Shown in pieces: positions 1-8,133 of a DNA stretch of 64,000 nucleotides. The translations under genes were made by a program, and so were the position numbers. The stretch's first letter is position 1, and every line of letters starts with the position of its first letter. The DNA comes from Formosa haliotis (GTDB lineage: Bacteria > Bacteroidota > Bacteroidia > Flavobacteriales > Flavobacteriaceae): positions 4,065,501 through 4,129,500 of the forward strand of contig NZ_BDEL01000001.1 of NCBI RefSeq assembly GCF_001685485.1, in the 5' to 3' direction. The notes under the pieces are model-generated. The model saw only the letters and a program-made list of their open reading frames with translations, did no database searches and was not told the DNA's origin.

Positions 1-19
1 ATTTTATTAAAGATTCCAT
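1..19 (-). CDS. rplS: 50S ribosomal protein L19, first six codons only
   Basis: The left edge cuts this gene. Read on the minus strand from position 19, an ATG is followed by codons for M-E-S-L-I-K, the usual N-terminus of flavobacterial L19. A strong Bacteroidota-type promoter lies about 75 bases upstream. Next to trmD is the expected place for rplS, since the two are neighbours in most bacteria. The identification rests on six residues plus synteny, so it is an inference, but a comfortable one. Confidence 0.7.
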
Positions 20-94
20 ATCTTTATTATTTTATTAGTGTTAATTCAAAGCAACATTCACGATTTTCGCCAGAGGTTGGTCCGAAATTGGGTG

Positions 95-124
95 CAAAGA
101 TACTCTTTTTATTTAAATTCCAAA
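95..124 (-). promoter_or_regulatory. Promoter for rplS
   Basis: On the minus strand there is TTTG (121-124), an 18-base spacer, and TATCTTTG (95-102). This matches the Bacteroidota sigma consensus TTTG-N17..23-TAnnTTTG exactly. Transcription would start near 89-91, giving rplS a 5' leader of about 70 bases and separating it from trmD. Confidence 0.75.
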
Positions 125-172
125 CTTTTTAATTCTGAGTTTTATTTCGGAATTATAAATTTCTCAAATCAA

Positions 173-850
173 TTAATCGTCTAATAAATCTGGACGTCTC
201 GTTTTGGTACGCTCATAGGCTTGTTCTTCCCGCCATTTTTCAATCTTCGGAAAATTACCACTGAATAATACTTCGGGAACATGTAATCCTTTATATTCTC
301 TGGGGCGTGTATAAATAGGTGGTGCCAATAAATTATCCTGAAAAGAATCGGTTAGGGCAGAGGTTTCGTTTCCTAATACCCCAGGAATTAATCGTATTAC
401 GGCATCGCATAATACAGCTGCACCTAATTCGCCACCAGATAAGACATAATCGCCTATAGATATTTCTTTGGTGATAAATAAATCTCGTACGCGCTGGTCT
501 ACACCTTTATAATGACCACATAAGATTATGATGTTTTCTTTTAACGATAAGGTGTTTGCAATACCTTGTTTTAGTGTTTCTCCATCTGGTGTCATATAGA
601 TCACTTCATCATAATCTCTTTCCGATTTTAATTGAGAGATACATTTATCTATAGGCTCTATAAGCATAACCATACCTGCGCCGCCACCAAACTGATAATC
701 GTCTATTGTTTTATAATTATCGGTCGTATAATCTCTTAAGTTATGAAAGTGTACTTCTACTAAATTGGCATCTATAGCACGTTTTAAGATGGATGCTTCA
801 AACGGACTTTTAATTAATTCTGGTAAAACAGTGATGATATCTATGCGCAT
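173..850 (-). CDS. trmD: tRNA (guanine-37-N1)-methyltransferase TrmD
   Basis: This enzyme methylates N1 of G37 next to the anticodon of several tRNAs using S-adenosylmethionine (SAM), which prevents +1 frameshifting. It is a cytoplasmic SPOUT-fold dimer. The 225-residue length is normal. Visible family features are the N-terminal [12 protein letters not shown], the GGGAGMVM segment near residues 55-62, the knotted SAM site around CGHYKGVD (about 110-118) and the [16 protein letters not shown] segment that follows. It reads away from an independent gene upstream and toward rplS, the classical rplS/trmD neighbourhood. A terminator at 934-961 isolates it from the upstream gene. The ATG start at 850 is well supported by the family N-terminus. 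Confidence 0.97.
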   Translation of the reverse strand: MRIDIITVLPELIKSPFEASILKRAIDANLVEVHFHNLRDYTTDNYKTIDDYQFGGGAGMVMLIEPIDKCISQLKSERDYDEVIYMTPDGETLKQGIANTLSLKENIIILCGHYKGVDQRVRDLFITKEISIGDYVLSGGELGAAVLCDAVIRLIPGVLGNETSALTDSFQDNLLAPPIYTRPREYKGLHVPEVLFSGNFPKIEKWREEQAYERTKTRRPDLLDD

Positions 851-933
851 GGCTTCAATTTATAAACAACTGCAAAGATGCAAAGAATCGAATTAAAATC
901 GAGATAATTTATAGCTCAAATATGGGAACAAAA

Positions 934-961
934 AAAGTCCATGATTTTAAACATGGACTTT
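934..961 (-). terminator. Rho-independent terminator of the 987-1607 gene
   Basis: A perfect 10-bp stem (934-943 with 952-961, core GTCCATG/CATGGAC) encloses an 8-base loop. On the minus strand the stem ends in a U-run (complement of the A-run 931-936). It sits 26 bases after the stop of the gene at 987. Confidence 0.8.
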
Positions 962-986
962 CTATATCTGATATTTTTTAAATGAA

Positions 987-1607
987 TTAAGCGTTAGACT
1001 TTTGCTTGTTTAATTCGTCTTGTAATTGTCTGCGTACTTTTTGCTCACGTTCTAAAGCTGTTTTACGGTGCTCGTCGAATTCTTCTTCTATTTCTGCAAG
1101 CATACGTTTAGCTTCTCTTGTGGTGGTATTACTGTTTTTAAATTTATAAATGAAGAATAATAAGAACACAAATAATCCTCCAATAATAGACCAAATAAAA
1201 GTGTTGTATGTGGTTTTACTTAGATTCATGCCAAAAAATTGCATGCTATCTTTTTCTTCATTAGTTAAATCTAAGGTTTTTTGCGTTTCGCTTAAATTAG
1301 ATTTTAAAGTAGCAATTTCACTAGCTTGTAAATCTACATTTTCTTGTGTTTCTATTAAATCTTTTTGAATGGCTTTTAAAGAGTCTAAGGTGTGAGCCTT
1401 TAATGTTTGTAACCAAGCTTTTTTTACAACTTTATAATTTTGATAATTATTAGATTTTTGAATTATGTATTCAAATTGATTGTCTAATGTACCATCATTT
1501 AAAGATAATTGATCTTCAGATTCTGTAGATGTTTGCGTTTGAGCAAATGAAGATACTGTTATTAAGCAAGTTATTAGCGTAGTGGTTAACGTTTTTATTA
1601 CATTCAT
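987..1607 (-). CDS. Membrane-anchored coiled-coil protein of unknown function
   Basis: I do not recognise a functional family. The 206-residue protein has a signal peptide at 1-22 (ending SSFAQ) and a Gln/Glu/Lys-rich coiled-coil region at about 60-120. One transmembrane helix follows at about 133-154 (FIWSIIGGLFVFLLFFIYKF), then a second charged coiled coil of about 50 residues. If the signal peptide is cleaved, the first coiled coil is periplasmic and the tail cytoplasmic. It has its own terminator on each side, so it is a single-gene unit. Its place next to trmD can lead to a mistaken tRNA methyltransferase label by neighbour transfer; nothing in it resembles a methyltransferase. Confidence 0.85.
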   Translation of the reverse strand: MNVIKTLTTTLITCLITVSSFAQTQTSTESEDQLSLNDGTLDNQFEYIIQKSNNYQNYKVVKKAWLQTLKAHTLDSLKAIQKDLIETQENVDLQASEIATLKSNLSETQKTLDLTNEEKDSMQFFGMNLSKTTYNTFIWSIIGGLFVFLLFFIYKFKNSNTTTREAKRMLAEIEEEFDEHRKTALEREQKVRRQLQDELNKQKSNA

Positions 1608-1686
1608 TATTGAAATTGTGTTTGGGGTTTTTTAGATTTTTACGAAATTATAAAATAATGTCAAATTTCAACATTTTAATTAACAA

Positions 1687-1710
1687 AAAACCTCACATTA
1701 GTGAGGTTTT
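1687..1710 (-). terminator. Terminator downstream of the GAPDH gene
   Basis: A perfect 10-bp stem (AAAACCTCAC at 1687-1696 with 1701-1710) has a tetraloop ATTA and is followed on the minus strand by U residues (A-run 1685-1690). It lies 39 bases past the GAPDH stop. Confidence 0.8.
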
Positions 1711-1748
1711 ATATATACGATTGAAATTCGTTTTTGGATGATTTCCTA

Positions 1749-3197
1749 TTAATAATACGTGTAGCGTCTTACTTTTGCAATGTATTTTGCTAGCCTAACT
1801 ACTTGATGGCTATAGCCGTACTCATTGTCATACCAAATATATAAAATTGCATTTTTGTTATTCGGACTAACTATTGTGGCTTTACTATCAAAAATGGAAG
1901 GCGCCGAACTTCCTACTATATCGCTAGACACTAACTCGTCGCTTAATTCGTATTTAATTTGCTCTACTAAAGGTCCTTCTAAAGCACTTTTTTTCATGAG
2001 GGCATTTATTGCTTCAACAGAGGTTTCCGACTGTAATTCTAGATTCAATATAGCTAAAGATCCATTAGGAACGGGAACTCTAATAGCGTTGGATGTTAGC
2101 TTCCCTTCTAAACTAGGTAAGGCTTTGGCTACTGCGCTTCCAGCCCCAGTTTCTGTAATTACCATGTTTAATGCTGCGGCACGTCCTCGACGATATTTAC
2201 TATGATAATTATCGACTAAATTTTGGTCGTTTGTATAGGCGTGAATGGTTTCTAAATGCCCATGCTCCACACCATAAGCATCTTCTACAGCTTTTAAAAT
2301 TGGAGTTATAGCATTTGTTGTACATGAAGCTGCCGAAAAAATATCGACAACATCTGGGTTGTATTCTAGATGATTTACACCGTGAACAATATTGGGTACG
2401 CCTTTTCCAGGTGCTGTTAACAACACTTTATCAACTCCTTTAGAAAGCAAATGTCTGCTTAATGCTTCTTGATCTCTAAACGCTCCGGTATTATCTATAA
2501 CCAAAGCATGGTTAATTCCGTATTGCGTATAATCAATGTCTTCTGGATTGTTGGCAGAAATAATATTAACTGTCGTACCGTTAATAATTAAAGCATTGTT
2601 TTTGATATCGGCAACTACGGTACCCGAAAAATCGCCATGTACAGAATCGTTTCGTAATAATGAAGCTCGTTTTTCTAAAACCGTTTGGTCTAATTTTCCA
2701 CGAGTTACTATAGCTCTTAAGCGCAATTGGTTTCCAGCTCCAGTTCTAGTCATTAATTCACGAGCAACTAATCTACCAATTCTACCAAATCCGTATAGCA
2801 CCACATCTTTAGGTTTTATGCTTCCGTTTTTCTTGGCACTTTTAAGCTTCTCTGCCACAAAGGCGGTAGCATTTGCATGCTTTTGGTCTACGAGTTGAAA
2901 CTCGTAAGTTAATTTCCCGATATCTAGTTTAGCAGGTGGTAAATCTAAAGTGCGAATGGCTTGGGCAATTTCTACAGAATCGAATATGGAAATGGGTTTC
3001 TGAACAAATTCTCCAGCATATTCGTGTAGATTTAAAATTTGACTCACATTTCTGTCGATAAGCTGATTTCTAAACAGGACCAACTCGATGGCTTTGTCGT
3101 ACCAAAGGTCGCTCACTATTTTTATAAATTTTACAGTAGCTCGTCGTCTGTCGGCTTGAAAAGCTAATTCCTTTTCATAAGTTTCGTTAAAACTCAT
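1749..3197 (-). CDS. gap: Glyceraldehyde-3-phosphate dehydrogenase, long form
   Basis: This enzyme oxidises glyceraldehyde-3-phosphate with NAD(P)+ and phosphate to 1,3-bisphosphoglycerate. The NAD-binding Rossmann motif GFGRIGR is at residues 136-142, the catalytic Cys292 is in SAASCTTNAIT, and the general-base His319 is in ETIHAYTNDQ. The protein has 482 residues against about 335 for the standard enzyme. The excess is an N-terminal extension of about 130 residues ahead of the Rossmann fold, with no domain I can name. This long form is known in Bacteroidota and some proteobacteria. The ATG at 3197 has a TACTTTTG box 36 bases upstream, and terminators on both sides make it monocistronic. Whether it works in glycolysis or gluconeogenesis cannot be read from sequence. 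Confidence 0.95.
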   Translation of the reverse strand: MSFNETYEKELAFQADRRRATVKFIKIVSDLWYDKAIELVLFRNQLIDRNVSQILNLHEYAGEFVQKPISIFDSVEIAQAIRTLDLPPAKLDIGKLTYEFQLVDQKHANATAFVAEKLKSAKKNGSIKPKDVVLYGFGRIGRLVARELMTRTGAGNQLRLRAIVTRGKLDQTVLEKRASLLRNDSVHGDFSGTVVADIKNNALIINGTTVNIISANNPEDIDYTQYGINHALVIDNTGAFRDQEALSRHLLSKGVDKVLLTAPGKGVPNIVHGVNHLEYNPDVVDIFSAASCTTNAITPILKAVEDAYGVEHGHLETIHAYTNDQNLVDNYHSKYRRGRAAALNMVITETGAGSAVAKALPSLEGKLTSNAIRVPVPNGSLAILNLELQSETSVEAINALMKKSALEGPLVEQIKYELSDELVSSDIVGSSAPSIFDSKATIVSPNNKNAILYIWYDNEYGYSHQVVRLAKYIAKVRRYTYY

Positions 3198-3232
3198 TGG
3201 TTAAATTTTTAGTTTGTTGTTTTAATTTTAAA

Positions 3233-3240
3233 CAAAAGTA
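3233..3240 (-). promoter_or_regulatory. -7 promoter box for the GAPDH gene
   Basis: TACTTTTG on the minus strand matches TAnnTTTG exactly and lies 36 bases upstream of the GAPDH ATG. No clear TTTG occurs at the ideal -33 spacing, so it is a partial match. Confidence 0.5.
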
Positions 3241-3281
3241 AAATATTTCAAACGTTTTCGTAACTAATTTTTTGTAAAAAT

Positions 3282-3310
3282 AAAACCCTTTAGAAATACT
3301 AAAGGGTTTT
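3282..3310 (-). terminator. Terminator downstream of the HtrA protease gene
   Basis: A 12-bp perfect stem (3282-3293 with 3299-3310; core ACCCTTTAG/CTAAAGGGT) and a 5-base loop lie 28 bases after the protease stop. They are followed on the minus strand by a U-rich tract. It separates the protease from GAPDH. Confidence 0.8.
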
Positions 3311-3338
3311 GTTAAAATCATTGAAAGATGTTTAGTTT

Positions 3339-4748
3339 TTATCTAAAATTATAACGCTCTTTTTCACCTTGAGAATTAATTAATTCGATTTGTAAAGGTT
3401 CATTTCTAGATTTATTAGTGATAATATTTTGAACATCCTCTATAGAATTAATTTTTTGTCCGTCTATAGCTGTAATAATATTACCTTCTACAATACCATT
3501 ACGTTTCCAATACTCAGCATATTGTTCGTTTAATCGGATAATTTTAACACCATTCGATAATTTAAATTTCTGAAGATCTTTCTTATCGGTGTTTTTTACC
3601 ACGCCTACTAAAGGCATTGTAAAGGTTTGGTTTTTAATTAAAGTTACAGGAATTTCTTTTAATTCGCCATTTCTTAAAAAGGTTACTTGTACAACGTCGT
3701 TAGGTCGTTTTGTGTTTAAATGTCCTCTTAAATCGGCAAACTTTGTAATTCTAGTTTGATCTATTTTTTTAATGATATCTCCTTTTTTTAAACCTGCTAC
3801 TTGCGCACCAGAGCCTTCTTCAACATCATCTACATAAAAGCCTTCGGTGTCTGTAATATTTAATTGTTCTGCAAAAGCACTATTTAAAGCGCCTCCGGTA
3901 ACGCCTAAAATGCCGTTTTGTACATTACCAAATTCCATAATATCTTCAACCACTTTTCTGGCAATATTACTAGGTACAGCAAAAGAATACCCAATGTAAG
4001 ATCCTGTTTGCGAAGATATCGCAGTATTAATTCCTATTAAATCACCTTTAGCGTTTACTAAAGCCCCTCCAGAGTTTCCTGGGTTAACAGCAGCATCGGT
4101 TTGAATGAAAGACTGGTTGCTTTGTCCTGTTAAATCTCTAGATTTTGCACTAATAATTCCCGCAGTAACGGTAGATGTTAAATTAAACGGGTTTCCAACG
4201 GCAAGTACCCATTCTCCAAGTTTAGCTTGGTCGCTATCTCCAAAAGTGGTATATGGTAAATCTTCACCAGCGTCTATTTTTAATAAAGCAATATCGGTTT
4301 TATCGTCGCTTCCTATAATTTTAGCGTTAAATTCTCTATTGTCATTTAAGGTTACGGTAAGTTGTTGCGAGCCATCTATAACATGATTGTTGGTTATAAT
4401 GTAACCGTCTGGAGAAATAATAACCCCAGAACCTGTTCCTACCTGTGGTCTTGCAGATTGTCTGCCATAAAACAAGTCTTCAAACGTCATTCGTCCCGTT
4501 ACTAACGTGGTGTTTTTTACGTGAACTACTGTATGCACTGTGTTTTCTGCCGCCAGTGTAAAATCCGGGGCGTTGGCAATAGCATTGGTGTGTATAATAT
4601 TATTAGATGTCGGTATAAATTGAGAAGGGGTGGTTTCAGTTTTTGTTATTACTAATGCATTATCATTTTCTAAAAACATTTTATAAGCTCCTAGGGTTAG
4701 CATGCCTCCTAAAGCTGAAACAAATACTAAAGTTAAAATTTTTTTCAT
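3339..4748 (-). CDS. degP: Periplasmic serine protease/chaperone of the HtrA (DegP/DegQ) family
   Basis: This is an envelope quality-control protease that degrades or refolds misfolded periplasmic and outer-membrane proteins. An N-terminal signal or signal-anchor helix covers about 4-25. The trypsin-like domain carries the full triad: His122 in ITNNHVIDG, Asp152 in KTDIALL and Ser226 in NPGNSGGAL. Two PDZ domains follow, at about 280-370 and 385-469. The length of 469 is typical of DegP/DegQ, and the two PDZ domains distinguish it from DegS. It is divergent from dapF, and a 147-bp gap holds both promoters. A stress-controlled promoter would be expected for the family, but I see no convincing element on this strand. 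Confidence 0.94.
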   Translation of the reverse strand: MKKILTLVFVSALGGMLTLGAYKMFLENDNALVITKTETTPSQFIPTSNNIIHTNAIANAPDFTLAAENTVHTVVHVKNTTLVTGRMTFEDLFYGRQSARPQVGTGSGVIISPDGYIITNNHVIDGSQQLTVTLNDNREFNAKIIGSDDKTDIALLKIDAGEDLPYTTFGDSDQAKLGEWVLAVGNPFNLTSTVTAGIISAKSRDLTGQSNQSFIQTDAAVNPGNSGGALVNAKGDLIGINTAISSQTGSYIGYSFAVPSNIARKVVEDIMEFGNVQNGILGVTGGALNSAFAEQLNITDTEGFYVDDVEEGSGAQVAGLKKGDIIKKIDQTRITKFADLRGHLNTKRPNDVVQVTFLRNGELKEIPVTLIKNQTFTMPLVGVVKNTDKKDLQKFKLSNGVKIIRLNEQYAEYWKRNGIVEGNIITAIDGQKINSIEDVQNIITNKSRNEPLQIELINSQGEKERYNFR

Positions 4749-4878
4749 GGTTAGAACTTTTTAAATTTTGAATAATAAAGATTAAAATTAATTCTTTATT
4801 AGATTATAAGGAATAGTTTAACTGTATTTAACGTCCTTTTAAACACTTTTTAACACACGAAAAAATAGTTAAATATTC

Positions 4879-4886
4879 TATCTTTG
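4879..4886 (+). promoter_or_regulatory. -7 promoter box of dapF, almost touching the start codon
   Basis: TATCTTTG matches TAnnTTTG perfectly and ends 9 bases before the dapF ATG at 4896. With the usual start 4-8 bases downstream, the transcript would begin at or within a few bases of the ATG. The in-frame TTG at 4884 is part of this box and is unlikely to be the start codon. Confidence 0.65.
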
Positions 4887-4895
4887 TCGCTAATT

Positions 4896-5675
4896 ATGAC
4901 ACACACATTTTATAAATATCAAGGAACAGGGAATGATTTTGTAATGATTGATAATCGTGAAAATACATTCAATAAGCAAGATATAGCACTTATAAATCGC
5001 TTATGCGACAGACGGTTTGGGATTGGTGCCGATGGTTTAATTCTTTTAGAAAATCACCCAGAAGTCGATTTTAGAATGGTGTATTATAATGCCGATGGGA
5101 ACGAAAGTACCATGTGTGGAAACGGTGGTAGATGCTTGTCTCAATTCGCAAAAGATTTAAAGGTAATAGACCAAAAAGGAAGTTTTGAAGCAATAGACGG
5201 GATGCATCATGTCGAGTTTGATGGTGATTTAGTGCGTTTACAAATGCAAGATGTGTTTACGGTAGAAAATCATGAGTCTTATGTGTTTTTAAATACAGGG
5301 TCTCCGCATCATGTACAGTTTGAAAATAATATTGAAACTTTCGATATTAAAACGCTAGGTCGTAATATTCGCAACGGTGCACCTTATTATAAAGAAGGTA
5401 CGAATGTGAACTTTGTGAAGAAGCTATCTAATAACGAATTTCAAGTTAGAACTTACGAAAGAGGTGTGGAAGACGAAACCTTATCTTGTGGGACTGGTGT
5501 TACAGCCGTAGCCATCGCCATGCATTACCTTGGCGAAACCGAAGCCGAAACCGTGCATTTAAAAGTTCAAGGCGGCGCATTACAAGTTTCCTTTAATCTA
5601 TCGGATGAAGGGTATACCAATGTTTGGTTAATAGGTCCGGCAAAGCAGGTGTTTAAAGGTGAAATAGAATGGTAA
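4896..5675 (+). CDS. dapF: Diaminopimelate epimerase
   Basis: DapF converts LL- to meso-diaminopimelate, the last step before the peptidoglycan cross-linking residue and lysine. It is a cofactor-independent enzyme with two catalytic cysteines. These are Cys74 in TMCGNGGRC and Cys198 in ETLSCGTGV, counted from the ATG at 4896, which gives 259 residues. An in-frame TTG at 4884 would add four residues but lies inside the -7 promoter box. The conserved N-terminus FYKYQGTGNDFV starts just after the chosen ATG. The stop overlaps the next start by seven bases, so dapF, the acetyltransferase and mltG form a translationally coupled cell-wall operon. dapA, earlier in the same pathway, lies at 22.7 kb. 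Confidence 0.96.
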   Translation: MTHTFYKYQGTGNDFVMIDNRENTFNKQDIALINRLCDRRFGIGADGLILLENHPEVDFRMVYYNADGNESTMCGNGGRCLSQFAKDLKVIDQKGSFEAIDGMHHVEFDGDLVRLQMQDVFTVENHESYVFLNTGSPHHVQFENNIETFDIKTLGRNIRNGAPYYKEGTNVNFVKKLSNNEFQVRTYERGVEDETLSCGTGVTAVAIAMHYLGETEAETVHLKVQGGALQVSFNLSDEGYTNVWLIGPAKQVFKGEIEW

Positions 5676-6193
5676 CCTTAAAAGGAGAACATATTTTTTT
5701 ACGTGCTTTAGAACCAGAAGACTTAGAGTTTGTTTTTCAGGTTGAGAATGACGAGTCTATTTGGGAGTTAAGTAACACGCAAACACCATACTCGAGATTT
5801 CTAATAAAACAATATTTAGAACAAGCGCATATTGATATTTATGAGGCCAAACAATTACGATTGGTAATTTCAGATTATAAACATGAAACCTTAGGATTGA
5901 TAGACGTTTTCGATTTCGATTTTAGAAATAGAAAAGCAGGCATAGGTATTTTAATTACTAATGAGGCTAGTCGAGCCAAAGGTTATGGAGGCGAGGCGTT
6001 GTCATTATTAGTAAACTACTGTTTTACCCAGCTTCAGTTGCATCAATTATATTGTAATATTTCGGAAGGGAACACAGCGAGTATTCAATTATTTAAAAAA
6101 CAAGGTTTCCAAGAGATCGGATTAAAAAAAGATTGGAATCTGGTTAATGGAAAATTTAAAAACGAATTCCTTTTTCAACTAATAAATAACTAA
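5669..6193 (+). CDS. GNAT-family N-acetyltransferase (RimJ/RimL-like)
   Basis: The 174-residue protein has the acetyltransferase_3 pattern. An N-terminal strand reads VTLKGEHIFLRALEPEDLEF, and the acetyl-CoA loop ASRAKGYGGEAL lies at about 108-119. The C-terminal segment NTASIQLFKKQGFQEIG is typical of enzymes that acetylate protein N-termini or small amines. The substrate is unknown. The start overlaps the dapF stop by seven bases and the stop shares one base with the mltG start (TAATG), so it is the middle gene of a tight operon. A role in cell-wall or amino-acid metabolism is suggested only by context. Confidence 0.9.
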   Translation: MVTLKGEHIFLRALEPEDLEFVFQVENDESIWELSNTQTPYSRFLIKQYLEQAHIDIYEAKQLRLVISDYKHETLGLIDVFDFDFRNRKAGIGILITNEASRAKGYGGEALSLLVNYCFTQLQLHQLYCNISEGNTASIQLFKKQGFQEIGLKKDWNLVNGKFKNEFLFQLINN

Positions 6194-7235
6194 TGTATAT
6201 TAAAAAAATTCTTTTAGCCATTGTGCTTTTAGGTCTTGTGGTAGCTGCATTTTTTGCTAATTATGTGTATTCAGCAGTATTTAAAGCCAATACGGCCTTT
6301 AATAATAAAACGGCCTATATTTATATTCCTTCAGATGCTTCATACCAAGATGTGCGCGAACAATTAAAACCACTTTTAAAAGATATAGAATCTTTTGATG
6401 CATTAGCCAACAAAAAACAATATACCACACATATAAAAGCAGGGAAGTTTAGTATAACGAAAGGGATGAATAACAACGATATTATAAATTCAATTCGCAG
6501 TAAAAACATTCCAATACAAGTAGCTTTTAACAACCAAGAATCTGTTGAAAAATTAGCGGGTAGAATAGCCTCGCAAATAGAAGCAGACAGTTTATCATTA
6601 TTGGTAGCAATGAAAGATCAGTCGTTTTTAGATGATAATCACTTTAATACAGCGACTATGTTGGGCATGTATATTCCGAATAGTTATGAGTTTTTTTGGA
6701 ATACTTCGGGAGCGGGATTTAGAGATAGAATGTTAAAAGAGTATGAGCGTTTTTGGAACACGTCTAGAATTGAAAAAGCAAAAGCAATCGGGTTGTCAAA
6801 AATGAAGTGATAACTTTAGCTTCTATTGTTCATGAAGAATCTAAAGCAGCAGACGAGCAACCTCGTATTGCCGGTGTGTATTTAAATAGGCTTAAAATAG
6901 GTATGCCACTTCAGGCAGATCCTACCTTAAAATTTGCTGCTTATCAATTACCAGAGTATCAAAATACGGTAATAAAGCGAGTTTTAAATAAGCATAAAAC
7001 AATAGTGTCTCCTTATAATACGTATTTAAATGCAGGGCTGCCTCCTGGACCAATTGCCATGCCAGATATAACAGCTATAGATGCCGTTTTAAACGCCGAG
7101 AAGCATGATTTTTATTATTTTGCTGCAGACCCAGAACATCTAGGGTATCATAAATTTGCTAAAAATCTAAGTCAGCATAATGCTAATGCAAGAGCTTATC
7201 AAAACTACTTAAATCGTCAAGGAATTACCCATTAA
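6193..7235 (+). CDS. mltG: Endolytic murein transglycosylase MltG, interrupted by a one-base frameshift
   Basis: MltG is an inner-membrane lytic transglycosylase that cuts nascent glycan strands and sets their length. The gene is split into two overlapping frames. 6193-6810 carries the N-terminal transmembrane helix (about 4-26) and the LysM-like part. 6807-7235 carries the catalytic YceG domain, with the signature ITLASIVHEES, including the conserved Glu, and NTYLNAGLPPGPI. The break is at the A-run 6798-6802 (five A). With a sixth A the reading becomes SKNEVITLASIV, joining the halves into one protein of 347 residues, which is the normal length. As given, the first product lacks the catalytic domain and the second lacks the membrane anchor. 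This could be a consensus error or a real loss of function. It follows dapF and the acetyltransferase in one operon. Confidence 0.9.
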
Positions 7236-7396
7236 TGTCATAAAATTGAAGTTTTAAGAAAACTTTATGTAATATTTAGACTACATTAACAGTCTTGTAA
7301 AACAGGTCAAATTATCGGTTAAACTGTACGCTATGAGCTTAATAAAGGGTGTAAGTTGTTGTTAATCGATTAATTTTCAGATTAATAAAAAAGATG

Positions 7397-7404
7397 TATA
7401 TTTG
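7397..7404 (+). promoter_or_regulatory. -7 promoter box for the 7462 gene
   Basis: TATATTTG is a perfect TAnnTTTG match located 57 bases before the ATG at 7462, in the only sizeable gap of this block. No -33 TTTG at good spacing was found. Confidence 0.5.
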
Positions 7405-7461
7405 CAAGCTGAAATTTTTAGGTCATTTTAAATAGTACCCGACCTAAAGAAATTAAAATGT

Positions 7462-8130
7462 ATGATAAAAAATATTGGAAGTTATTTAATAGTAATTCTT
7501 GCAATATGTTCTTTGGCTTTTTATTCATTTGCACCTGAAAAACAGGTTGAATTTAGGGAATACTCAACAAAAGGCTTAGCCTTAAATTACAACATGGTTA
7601 ATGATAGTATTAGCCATACACATGCGGAGGCATATAACACAGATATTGCAAGTTCGTATTCACCATCTCTAGGAAAAACCTATGTAGGCTTTAAAGAAGC
7701 TTTAGGGTATAAAGAATCTAGAGGAAATTATTTTACGGTGAATTCATTTGGTTACTTAGGAAAGTACCAATTTGGAAAAGAAACTTTAAAAATTATTGGG
7801 ATTCATAATCCTGTACAGTTTTTAAAGAATCCAGAATTACAGGAAAAAGCATTTTTAGCAAATGCAGAACGTAATAAATGGATTTTACGTCGTGACATTA
7901 AAAATTATGTAGGCAAAAAAATTAATGGAGTTGTTATTACCGAGTCTGGTATATTAGCAGCCGCCCATTTATCGGGACCAGGAAGCGTTAAAAAGTACTT
8001 AAGAAGTGGTGGCGCAGTCGGGTTTTCTGATGCTTACGGAACAACAATTTCGTATTATATGAAGAAATTTTCTGGATATGATACGTCGTTTATTAAACCG
8101 AACAAAAAAGCTAAAGTGAATAAAGCTTAA
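7462..8130 (+). CDS. Exported lysozyme/transglycosylase-like protein
   Basis: The 222-residue protein has an N-terminal hydrophobic export segment (about 5-24). At about 75-130 the segment ALGYKESRGNYFTVNSFGY is followed by LGKYQFG. The E-S-x-G-N arrangement resembles the catalytic Glu region of soluble lytic transglycosylases and phage-type lysozymes. AAHLSGPGSVKKYLRSGG near 172-189 also recalls the end of such folds. It probably cleaves peptidoglycan in the periplasm, but the family assignment is from motif resemblance only. It follows mltG on the same strand with its own promoter-like box and ends four bases before a convergent gene, with no room for a separate terminator. Confidence 0.7.
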   Translation: MIKNIGSYLIVILAICSLAFYSFAPEKQVEFREYSTKGLALNYNMVNDSISHTHAEAYNTDIASSYSPSLGKTYVGFKEALGYKESRGNYFTVNSFGYLGKYQFGKETLKIIGIHNPVQFLKNPELQEKAFLANAERNKWILRRDIKNYVGKKINGVVITESGILAAAHLSGPGSVKKYLRSGGAVGFSDAYGTTISYYMKKFSGYDTSFIKPNKKAKVNKA

Positions 8131-8133
8131 GTT

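Noticed and set aside
987..1607. Second tRNA methyltransferase next to trmD
   Set aside because: The protein is a signal peptide, coiled coil and one membrane helix with no SAM motif.
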